A stretch of 64,000 nucleotides of DNA from Alosa alosa (taxonomy: Eukaryota; Chordata; Actinopteri; Clupeiformes; Clupeidae). Shown piece by piece: positions 23,001 to 35,000 of this stretch. Numbering within the stretch: the stretch's first letter is position 1; each line of letters begins with the position of its first letter. The stretch lies in NCBI RefSeq assembly GCF_017589495.1, contig NC_063210.1:11841567-11905566 (forward strand), written 5' to 3'. The position numbers were made by a program, and so were the translations under genes. The notes beneath the pieces were generated by a model, which worked only from the letters and a program-made list of their open reading frames with translations, had not been told where the DNA came from and did no database searches.

Positions 23001-26000
23001 AATATTCACATGCCCATAATGCATGTTTGGCATAGCGCCACCAACTGGCAACAGAAAGAATGGCAATTATGCTGATTTCACATGATCAATTTGAACATAC
23101 TCCTCCTAGATGGTTTGTCAGATTCATGTGAAATTTGATGTCGCCAAGATGTCGCTGATGTTAAATTGTGAAGGGATTTTTGATATGTTATATATTTGAT
23201 ATGATTTTAATATCTCACCACAAGAGGAAATAGAGAGGAAATGTGTCATAAATCATTTGATATAATTTTAATATCTCACCACATAAACAGGAAATGTGTC
23301 ATAAATCACAGTGCATTGAGTGAATGGTCTGAAACTTCTCAGGTTAATAGATATCATGATTATGATGATATCCAGACACCCAATGGGCCTGCCTGACATA
23401 GCGCCTCCACCTGGCCAAGCAGGAAATGTGCCAGAAATGGACAATGCCTTAAGTGATTGATCTGAAACTTTATAAAATATCAGATATCATTATTGTGATG
23501 ATATTCACATTCGTAATTCACAGACCTAGCATAGCGCCACCATCTGGCCAAGCAGGAAATGTGCCAGAAATGCTCTATGCTTTGAATAAATGGTCTGAAA
23601 CTTCTCATGTTAATAAATATTATAATTATGATGATATCCAGACACCCAATGGGCCTGCCTTGCATAGCGCCACCACCTGGTCAAGCAGGAAATGTGCCAG
23701 AAATTGCTAATGCCTTTATGGGTTGATCTGAAACTTTACAAAATATTGGATATCATTATTGTGATGATATTCACATGTGTAATTCACATGCCTAATATAG
23801 CGCCACTATCTGGCCAAAAAGTGTATCAGAAATGTTCTTTGCTTACAATGAATAATCTGAAATTTCTCAGGTTAATATTTATTATGATTATGATGACACA
23901 CAATGGGCCTGCCTTTGCCCCCACCTGGCCAAGCAAGTAAATGTGCCAGAAAATAACATGCAAAAACAAATAGCACACACATCAAATATGTACATTTTAC
24001 AAATGCACCACGTTGGTACTTTGTTGGATTCTGAAATGTCACGGGTTGTGGCCCGCAGGTGCTCGGGCCCGCCATTGCCGCGTGCGGCTATATTTTACAT
24101 TTATTTTTGTGAATATTCTAAATATATTCGGTCTAATTATTTATTAGATAATGATTTGACAAGATGCATTCCATGGGTCACCGTGAGTGGCGATATCTCA
24201 GGACATCCCCACCTGGGCGCTGTTAAATAAAAGCAATATGGCACTCTTAGTTGTGGTGTTGGTAACAGATAGCACCATGGCTGTGATTACCTGTGGCACT
24301 CGGACTTTGAACTTCATCACAGCCAAGGCAATATCTGCTACCAATGCCACGCTCACTCATGCCAAATAAAGGTATTTGATAAGAGTGGTTTGTGTTACTC
24401 ACCACCTTGTGAAATCTGAATGATCAATTCCTCAATATTTATGCTGTCACAGCAATTAGTCATATGACAGAAGTCGGACAGAAATCATGGGAATTGTACG
24501 CACGCCTTTGAACATGTTTGATATTATCGGAAGTCATTTTAGTCGTGGCTCATGCAAATAGTGACGTTAACAATATAAAACCAATTCCCCTGATGTTGCT
24601 CAGGCAAATGTGGCAACCCTCTCTGAGACTCACCTACAGCTGGAGTGGACCAAAGTCAACAACAACAACAACTACAATTACATACTGAGAGACAGCAATG
24701 AAGCAGAGATAAACATCACTGGATCAGATGCAGGGACCACAGTGCAAAACACACAGTCAACAACTCATCTCTCTGCTGGAACAAACTACTCTTTCACTCT
24801 CTTCACTGTGTTTGAGGGAGTTGAGCAGCACAGGATTTACCTTCTCAGCAGTAACAGGCATGTTCCCTCATGTTCACTTTCAATGAAATACATCACATTT
24901 TCCATCTTTGACCCGATCAAAGGTCTTGTGTGAAAGGAATTGAAGGCCTGGCACTTATAGTTAACTGTCCCAAATAAAAGCAGGTTGCTGAGCAAAGGTT
25001 TTTGCGATTGATCAAATAAAAACCTGAAGTATCAATCAAGTTTTTTACGGCATATGGATTTGGTAAATTGTAGTTTGTGTCACTCATCACTGGCATTAAT
25101 TAAACAAACTCCTCCATTTTCATTCCTCAATATTTATGTTGTTTTTAATCCAAAATGTCTTCTACATTCTGCAATCTAAATGCAAATATCTCTCTTGGTG
25201 TGACCATCAACTCATCTAAGTAAATTCATGTCTGCTATCCCCATTCAGTTCCCTCCGATGTTACTCAGGTAAATGTGGTCACCCGCTCTGAGACCCACCT
25301 ACAGCTGGAATGGAGCAAAGTCAACAACGACAATAACTACAATTACATACTGAGAGACAGCAATGGAGCAGAGGTTGACATCGCTGGATCAGATGCAGGA
25401 ACCACAGTGAAACACACAGTCTCATCTCTCTCTGCTGGAACAAACTACTCTTTCACTCTCTTCACTGTTTTTGATGGAGTGAGAAGCACAGGACGCACCT
25501 TCTCAGCAGTAACAGGCATGTTCCCTCATGTTCAGTTCCTATGTAGTACATCATACATCACATATCCCATCTTTGCTGAGTAAAGATAGACTGGGTAAAC
25601 CCAGCCCAATCTCCGATTGTTTTAAGCCCTGCAGCTCAGGCTGGAAACCTCCACATTTTTCTATCCTACTTCCCTTACAAATCTGCGGGGACCAGTCACA
25701 AACTGGCTTATCCACCTGGTGCACCCGGATTGTTGGTCTGATTGATTGAAGGACTATCCAATTCCGTGCAGAGTCATTTGAACTATGCCCGTTGATCACG
25801 CCTCTTGAGCATGTAGAAAATACAGAGCAAACTCCCCAGACTAATGTTCAATCTTAACAGATTGAGCTTGGTCTGGTAATAGCCAAACTAGAGTAAAGGC
25901 TTTCTGGGAAAGGAATTAAAGGCCTGGCCCATACAGAAGCCTTTCCCAAATATAAGCAGTTTGAGTTTGGTGATCAAAGCACATAAAAGCCTAAGCCTAT

Positions 26001-29000
26001 CTATTAAGTTTTTACAGGATATGGTTTTGATAAGAGTAGTTTCTGTCACTTATCTCTGTCGTTCATCTAAACAAATTCCTACATTTTCAATTTCTCAATA
26101 TTTAAGTTGTTTGTAATGCAAAATGTCTTCTACATTCTCTAACCTAAGCATAAATCTCTCTCTTGATGTGTCCATCAAATCATCTGAGTTTATATCTGCT
26201 TCCCCATTCAGTTCCTCCTGATGTTACTCTGGTAAATGCAGTCACCCGTTCTGAGACTCACCTAGATCTGGAGTGGACCAAAGTCGACAACAACAATAAT
26301 TATACTTACGTACTGAGAAACAGCAATGGAGCAGAGGCCAGTATCATTGGATTAGATGAGGAGACCAGAGTGAAACACACAGTCTCGTCTCTCTCTGCTG
26401 GGACAAAGTACTCATTCACTCTCTTCACTGTGTTTGAGGGAGTGAGAAGCACAGGGTATACATTCTCAGAGATTACAAGTGAGTTCCCTCCTGATTCAAT
26501 TTCACCTCACTGACATCATCTCCAAATAGAAACAAAGGAATTGTTAATTTTATGATATGATGATCATTAACATTATTTTCCTAATGTTGATAATTGCCCT
26601 CCCTGCCTCTTTAGTTCCCCCTGATGTTGCTCAGGCAAATGTGGCAACCCTCTCTGAGACTCACCTAGAGCTGGAATGGACCAAAGTCAACAACGACAAT
26701 AACTACAATTACATACTGAGAGTCAGCAATGGAGCAGAGACAAACATCACTGGATCAGATGCAGGGACCACAGTGAAACACACAGTTGCATCTCTCTCTG
26801 CTGGAACAAACTACTCTTTCACTCTCTTCACTGTGTTTGAGGGAGTGAGCAGCACAGGATTTACCTTCTCAGCAGTAACAGGCATGTTCCCTCATGTTCA
26901 CTTTCAATGAAATACATCACATTTTCCATCTTTGCCGATCAAAGGTTTTGTGTGAAAGGAATTGAAGGCCTGGCACTTATAGTTAACTGTCCCAAATAAA
27001 AGCAGGTTGCGTTTGCGATTGATCAAATAAAAACCTGAAGTATCAATCAAGTTTTTACGGCATATGGATTTGGTAAATTGTAGTTTGTACCACTCATCAC
27101 TGTCGTTAATCTAAACAAACTCCTCCATTTTCGATTCCTTAATATTTATGTTGTTTTTAATCCAAAATGTCTTCTACATTCTGCAATCTAAATGCAAATA
27201 TCTCTCTTGGTGTGACCATCAACTCATCTAAGTAAATTCATGTCTGCTATCCCCATTCAGTTCCCTCCGATGTTACTCAGGTAAATGTGGTCACCCGCTC
27301 TGAGACCCACCTACAGCTGGAATGGAGCAAAGTCAACAACGACAATAACTACAATTACATACTGAGAGACAGCAATGGAGCAGAGGTTGACATCGCTGGA
27401 TCAGATGCAGGAACCACAGTGAAACACACAGTCATCTCTCTCTGCTGGAACAAACTACTCTTTCACTCTCTTCACTGTTTTGATGGAGTGAGAAGCACAG
27501 GACGCACCTTCTCAGCAGTAACAGGCATGTTCCCTCATGTTCAGTTCCTATGTAGTACATCATACATCACATATCCCATCTTTGCTGAGTAAAGATAGAC
27601 TGGGTAAACCCAGCCCAATCTGCCGGCGATTGTTTTCGCCCTGCAGCTCAGGCTGGAAACCTCCACATTTTTCTATCCTACTTCCCTTACAAATCTGCGG
27701 GGACCAGTCACAAACTGGCTTATCCACCTGGTGCACCCGGATTGTTGGTCTGATTGATTGAAGGACTATCCAATTCCGTGCAGAGTCATTTGAACTATGC
27801 CCGTTGATCACGCCTCTTGAGCATGTAGAAAATACAGAGCAAACTCCCCAGACTAATGTTCAATCTTAACAGATTGAGCTTGGTCTGGTAATAGCCAAAC
27901 TAGAGTAAAGGCTTTCTGGGAAAGGAATTAAAGGCCTGGCCCATACAGAAGCCTTTCCCAAATATAAGCAGTTTGAGTTTGGTGATCAAAGCACATAAAA
28001 GCCTAAGCCTATCTATTAAGTTTTTACAGGATATGGTTTTGATAAGAGTAGTTTCTGTCACTTATCTCTGTCGTTCATCTAAACAAATTCCTACATTTTC
28101 AATTTCTCAATATTTAAGTTGTTTGTAATGCAAAATGTCTTCTACATTCTCTAACCTTAACGCAAATCTCTCTCATGTTGTGGCCATCCAATCATCTGAG
28201 TTTATATCTGCTTCCCCATTCAGTTCCTCCTGATGTTACTCTGGTAAATGCAGTCACCCGTTCTGAGACTCACCTAGATCTGGAGTGGACCAAAGTCGAC
28301 AACAACAATAATTATACTTACGTACTGAGAAACAGCAATGGAGCAGAGGCCAGTATCATTGGATTAGATGAGGAGACCAGAGTGAAACACACAGTCTCGT
28401 CTCTCTCTGCTGGGACAAAGTACTCATTCACTCTCTTCACTGTGTTTGAGGGAGTGAGAAGCACAGGGTATACATTCTCAGAGATTACAAGTGAGTTCCC
28501 TCCTGACCCAATTTCACCTCACTGACATCATCTCTGTATAGAAACAAAGGAATTGTTCATTTTATGATCGATGATCGTTAACACTAATTTCCTAATGTTG
28601 ATAATTGCCCTCCCTGCCTCTTTAGTTCCCCCTGATGTTGCTCAGGCAAATGTGGCAACCCTCTCTGAGACTCACCTAGAGCTGGAATGGACCAAAGTCA
28701 ACAACGACAATAACTACAATTACATACTGAGAGTCAGCAATGGAGCAGAGACAAACATCACTGGATCAGATGCAGGGACCACAGTGAAACACACAGTTGC
28801 ATCTCTCTCTGCTGGAACAAACTACTCTTTCACTCTCTTCACTGTGTTTGAGGGAGTGAGCAGCACAGGATTTACCTTCTCAGCAGTAACAGGCATGTTC
28901 CCTCATGTTCACTTTCAATGAAATACATCACATTTTCCATCTTTGCCGATCAAAGGTTTTGTGTGAAAGGAATTGAAGGCCTGGCACTTATAGTTAACTG

Positions 29001-32000
29001 TCCCAAATAAAAGCAGGTTGCGTTTGCGATTGATCAAATAAAAACCTGAAGTATCAATCAAGTTTTTATACGGCATATGGATTTGGTAAATTGTAGTTTG
29101 TACCACTCATCACTGTCGTTAATCTAAACAAACTCCTCCATTTTCGATTCCTTAATATTTATGTTGTTTTTAATCCAAAATGTCTTCTACATTCTGCAAT
29201 CTAAATGCAAATATCTCTCTTGGTGTGACCATCAACTCATCTAAGTAAATTCATGTCTGCTATCCCCATTCAGTTCCCTCCGATGTTACTCAGGTAAATG
29301 TGGTCACCCGCTCTGAGACCCACCTACAGCTGGAATGGAGCAAAGTCAACAACGACAATAACTACAATTACATACTGAGAGACAGCAATGGAGCAGAGGT
29401 TGACATCGCTGGATCAGATGCAGGAACCACAGTGAAACACACAGTCTCATCTCTCTCTGCTGGAACAAACTACTCTTTCACTCTCTTCACTGTTTTTGAT
29501 GGAGTGAGAAGCACAGGACGCACCTTCTCAGCAGTAACAGGCATGTTCCCTCATGTTCAGTTCCTATGTAGTACATCATACATCACATATCCCATCTTTG
29601 CTGAGTAAAGATAGACTGGGTAAACCCAGCCCAATCTGCAGGGCGATTGTTTTCGCCCTGCAGCTCAGGCTGGAAACCTCCACATTTTTCTATCCTACTT
29701 CCCTTACAAATCTCAAGGGGACCAGTCACAAACTGGCTTATCCACCTGGTGCACCCGGATTGTTGGTCTGATTGATTGAAGGACTATCCAATTCCGTGCA
29801 GAGTCATTTGAACTATGCCCGTTGATCCGCCTCTTGAGCATGTAGAAAATACAGAGCAAACTCCCCAGACTAATGTTCAATCTTAACAGATTGAGCTTGG
29901 TCTGGTAATAGCCAAACTAGAGTAAAGGCTTTCTGGGAAAGGAATTAAAGGCCTGGCCCATACAGAAGCCTTTCCCAAATATAAGCAGTTTGAGTTTGGT
30001 GATCAAAGCACATAAAAGCCTAAGCCTATCTATTAAGTTTTTACAGGATATGGTTTTGATAAGAGTAGTTTCTGTCACTTATCTCTGTCGTTCATCTAAA
30101 CAAATTCCTACATTTTCAATTTCTCAATATTTAAGTTGTTTGTAATGCAAAATGTCTTCTACATTCTCTAACCTTAACGCAAATCTCTCTCATGTTGTGG
30201 CCATCCAATCATCTGAGTTTATATCTGCTTCCCCATTCAGTTCCTCCTGATGTTACTCTGGTAAATGCAGTCACCCGTTCTGAGACTCACCTAGATCTGG
30301 AGTGGACCAAAGTCGACAACAACAATAATTATACTTACGTACTGAGAAACAGCAATGGAGCAGAGGCCAGTATCATTGGATTAGATGAGGAGACCAGAGT
30401 GAAACACACAGTCTCGTCTCTCTCTGCTGGGACAAAGTACTCATTCACTCTCTTCACTGTGTTTGAGGGAGTGAGAAGCACAGGGTATACATTCTCAGAG
30501 ATTACAAGTGAGTTCCCTCCTGACCCAATTTCACCTCACTGACATCATCTCTGTATAGAAACAAAGGAATTGTTCATTTTATGATCGATGATCGTTAACA
30601 CTAATTTCCTAATGTTGATAATTGCCCTCCCTGCCTCTTTAGTTCCCCCTGATGTTGCTCAGGCAAATGTGGCAACCCTCTCTGAGACTCACCTAGAGCT
30701 GGAATGGACCAAAGTCAACAACGACAATAACTACAATTACATACTGAGAGTCAGCAATGGAGCAGAGACAAACATCACTGGATCAGATGCAGGGACCACA
30801 GTGAAACACACAGTTGCATCTCTCTCTGCTGGAACAAACTACTCTTTCACTCTCTTCACTGTGTTTGAGGGAGTGAGCAGCACAGGATTTACCTTCTCAG
30901 CAGTAACAGGCATGTTCCCTCATGTTCACTTTCAATGAAATACATCACATTTTCCATCTTTGCCGATCAAAGGTTTTGTGTGAAAGGAATTGAAGGCCTG
31001 GCACTTATAGTTAACTGTCCCAAATAAAAGCAGGCAGGTTGCGTTTGCGATTGATCAAATAAAACCTGAAGTATCAATCAAGTTTTTACGGCATATGGAT
31101 TTGGTAAATTGTAGTTTGTACCACTCATCACTGTCGTTAATCTAAACAAACTCCTCCATTTTCGATTCCTTAATATTTATGTTGTTTTTAATCCAAAATG
31201 TCTTCTACATTCTGCAATCTAAATGCAAATATCTCTCTTGGTGTGACCATCAACTCATCTAAGTAAATTCATGTCTGCTATCCCCATTCAGTTCCCTCCG
31301 ATGTTACTCAGGTAAATGTGGTCACCCGCTCTGAGACCCACCTACAGCTGGAATGGAGCAAAGTCAACAACGACAATAACTACAATTACATACTGAGAGA
31401 CAGCAATGGAGCAGAGGTTGACATCGCTGGATCAGATGCAGGAACCACAGTGAAACACACAGTCTCATCTCTCTCTGCTGGAACAAACTACTCTTTCACT
31501 CTCTTCACTGTTTTTGATGGAGTGAGAAGCACAGGACGCACCTTCTCAGCAGTAACAGGCATGTTCCCTCATGTTCAGTTCCTATGTAGTACATCATACA
31601 TCACATATCCCATCTTTGCTGAGTAAAGATAGACTGGGTAAACCCAGCCCAATCTGCCGGCGATTGTTTTCGCCCTGCAGCTCAGGCTGGAAACCTCCAC
31701 ATTTTTCTATCCTACTTCCCTTACAAATCTGCGGGGACCAGTCACAAACTGGCTTATCCACCTGGTGCACCCGGATTGTTGGTCTGATTGATTGAAGGAC
31801 TATCCAATTCCGTGCAGAGTCATTTGAACTATGCCCGTTGATCACGCCTCTTGAGCATGTAGAAAATACAGAGCAAACTCCCCAGACTAATGTTCAATCT
31901 TAACAGATTGAGCTTGGTCTGGTAATAGCCAAACTAGAGTAAAGGCTTTCTGGGAAAGGAATTAAAGGCCTGGCCCATACAGAAGCCTTTCCCAAATATA

Positions 32001-35000
32001 AGCAGTTTGAGTTTGGTGATCAAAGCACATAAAAGCCTAAGCCTATCTATTAAGTTTTTACAGGATATGGTTTTGATAAGAGTAGTTTCTGTCACTTATC
32101 TCTGTCGTTCATCTAAACAAATTCCTACATTTTCAATTTCTCAATATTTAAGTTGTTTGTAATGCAAAATGTCTTCTACATTCTCTAACCTTAACGCAAA
32201 TCTCTCTCATGTTGTGGCCATCCAATCATCTGAGTTTATATCTGCTTCCCCATTCAGTTCCTCCTGATGTTACTCTGGTAAATGCAGTCACCCGTTCTGA
32301 GACTCACCTAGATCTGGAGTGGACCAAAGTCGACAACAACAATAATTATACTTACACGTACTGAGAAACAGCAATGGAGCAGAGGCCAGTATCATTGGAT
32401 TAGATGAGGAGACCAGAGTGAAACACACAGTCTCGTCTCTCTCTGCTGGGACAAAGTACTCATTCACTCTCTTCACTGTGTTTGAGGGAGTGAGAAGCAC
32501 AGGGTATACATTCTCAGAGATTACAAGTGAGTTCCCTCCTGACCCAATTTCACCTCACTGACATCATCTCTGTATAGAAACAAAGGAATTGTTCATTTTA
32601 TGATCGATGATCGTTAACACTAATTTCCTAATGTTGATAATTGCCCTCCCTGCCTCTTTAGTTCCCCCTGATGTTGCTCAGGCAAATGTGGCAACCCTCT
32701 CTGAGACTCACCTAGAGCTGGAATGGACCAAAGTCAACAACGACAATAACTACAATTACATACTGAGAGTCAGCAATGGAGCAGAGACAAACATCACTGG
32801 ATCAGATGCAGGGACCACAGTGAAACACACAGTTGCATCTCTCTCTGCTGGAACAAACTACTCTTTCACTCTCTTCACTGTGTTTGAGGGAGTGAGCAGC
32901 ACAGGATTTACCTTCTCAGCAGTAACAGGCATGTTCCCTCATGTTCACTTTCAATGAAATACATCACATTTTCCATCTTTGCCGATCAAAGGTTTTGTGT
33001 GAAAGGAATTGAAGGCCTGGCACTTATAGTTAACTGTCCCAAATAAAAGCAGGTTGCGTTTGCGATTGATCAAATAAAAACCTGAAGTATCAATCAAGTT
33101 TTTACGGCATATGGATTTGGTAAATTGTAGTTTGTACCACTCATCACTGTCGTTAATCTAAACAAACTCCTCCATTTTCGATTCCTTAATATTTATGTTG
33201 TTTTTAATCCAAAATGTCTTCTACATTCTGCAATCTAAATGCAAATATCTCTCTTGGTGTGACCATCAACTCATCTAAGTAAATTCATGTCTGCTATCCC
33301 CATTCAGTTCCCTCCGATGTTACTCAGGTAAATGTGGTCACCGCTCTGAGACCCACCTACAGCTGGAATGGAGCAAAGTCAACAACGACAATAACTACAA
33401 TTACATACTGAGAGACAGCAATGGAGCAGAGGTTGACATCGCTGGATCAGATGCAGGAACCACAGTGAAACACACAGTCTCATCTCTGCTGGAACAAACT
33501 ACTCTTTCACTCTCTTCACTGTTTTGATGGAGTGAGAAGCACAGGACGCACCTTCTCAGCAGTAACAGGCATGTTCCCTCATGTTCAGTTCCTATGTAGT
33601 ACATCATACATCACATATCCCATCTTTGCTGTATTTCCCTTGTATCCCTCCTGTTGTCTCTGTTCATTTTAAAGGGGAACTATGCAGGTTTTTTAGCTAA
33701 ATTTACGTTAACTGAACAGCTTCAGAGTCATTGGAATGGTTATATGACTTTTTTCGGGTTGAATGGTGGCCATCTCACTTCCCCCTAGCGCCTGTGAGCA
33801 GAAAAACCACCCTTGCAACTTTGGGCCTGCAGGCCGACGGCCTCAGAGACAGAAAGTCTTGCAGCCTCGCGATGTAACAAATTGCTTTATTGCACTACAC
33901 ACATACACGCCATGCACCGGCTACAACAAGGTAGTGATGGAGTTTCTCAGACATTTGTCATGGCAGAGCCAGCAAAAAGAAGCAGAAAGTGAGTAAACCG
34001 TTGTCAGAGGAACAGGGAAAGAGGAAACGGCAGACTGACGATTGAGGACTGTCGTAAAAAATATATACCGTATTTTCTGCACTTCTGCCATGATGGATTT
34101 TCCGCCATTTTGGATTTCATCAAAAACACTTAAAATGTATCAGGGGTCACATACTTTCTCTGATTCCCACCAAATTTTACACAGATCATCTTCAGACCAA
34201 GCCTCACAAAAGTTATCACTTTTCGTCTTCGGAAGTATTACCATTCGCCCGTAACAGCCAATCAAAATTTGCGGTGAAGCTGCCAAACAGGAAGTGAGCT
34301 CATATCTCAGCAACCCTTACAGTCATCAAATCCAAACTTGGTATATGGACTCATGACCCCATCAGGAGGACGCTCTAGAAATGTGGTGACCTTTGATCTC
34401 TAGGGGGCGCTGTAAATCAGTAACATGCCTTTTGGACTGTAGCTGCTGTTAATTCCCATTACTGTGGAAGATCCTTATGTCGACAGATGGCAATTCATGA
34501 CATTAACATAATTGATTTGGCCGCCATATTGGATTTAATCAAAACCACTATCAAATTTCCCTAGGTCACAAATTTCATCGGATCCTCACCAAAATTGGCA
34601 CAGACCATCTTCAGACCATGCCTTATCAGTGCTTTGATTTCCATAACAATTGACGGAAGCGTTTGCCCGTAGCAGCCAATCGAAATTGGTGGTGAAGCCG
34701 CCAAACAGGAAGTGAGCTCATATCTCAGCAACCCGTTCACCTATCATAACCAAACTTAGTCCATGGACTCAGGACCCAATCAGGGGGACGCTCAAGACAT
34801 CTGGTGACCTTTGACCTCTAGGGGGAGCTGTAATTAAGAAACATGCCTTTTGGCCTGTTGCAGCAGTTGTGCTTAGAATTAAAACGCACTAGTGGTGTCT
34901 GGTAATACTGTTGGAGGTCCTTAGGCTGACCCAAGCCAACTTGTGATGTCATCGTAATTGATTCGGCCGCCATATTGGATTTAATCAAAAACACGTACAA

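Larger units (their letters stand above)
24585..33630 (+). repeat. Array I: tandem 2.01-kb units, each with three FN3 exons
   Basis: Exon A starts at 25249, 27261, 29274, 31292 and 33308, spacings of 2012, 2013, 2018 and 2016 bp. Each unit carries exons A, B, C and near-identical introns. The array is bounded on the left by a truncated C copy (24585) and on the right by a decayed A copy. Exons of one type resemble each other far more than neighbouring types, showing that the whole three-exon unit is what amplified. Confidence 0.9.

Noticed and set aside
24187..24369. Short plus-strand ORF with a hydrophobic start
   Set aside because: No recognisable domain, no paralog in the window, no convincing splice or promoter context.
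32288..32500. Minus-strand frames opposite FN3 exons (also 3243-3590, 33401-33607, 39942-40148)
   Set aside because: They are antisense shadows of FN3 coding sequence; the sense strand has the splice sites and domain motifs.
24585..33630. Regularly spaced repeats that might suggest a CRISPR-like or satellite array
   Set aside because: The units are 2 kb with splice sites and FN3 coding sequence, in a vertebrate genome.
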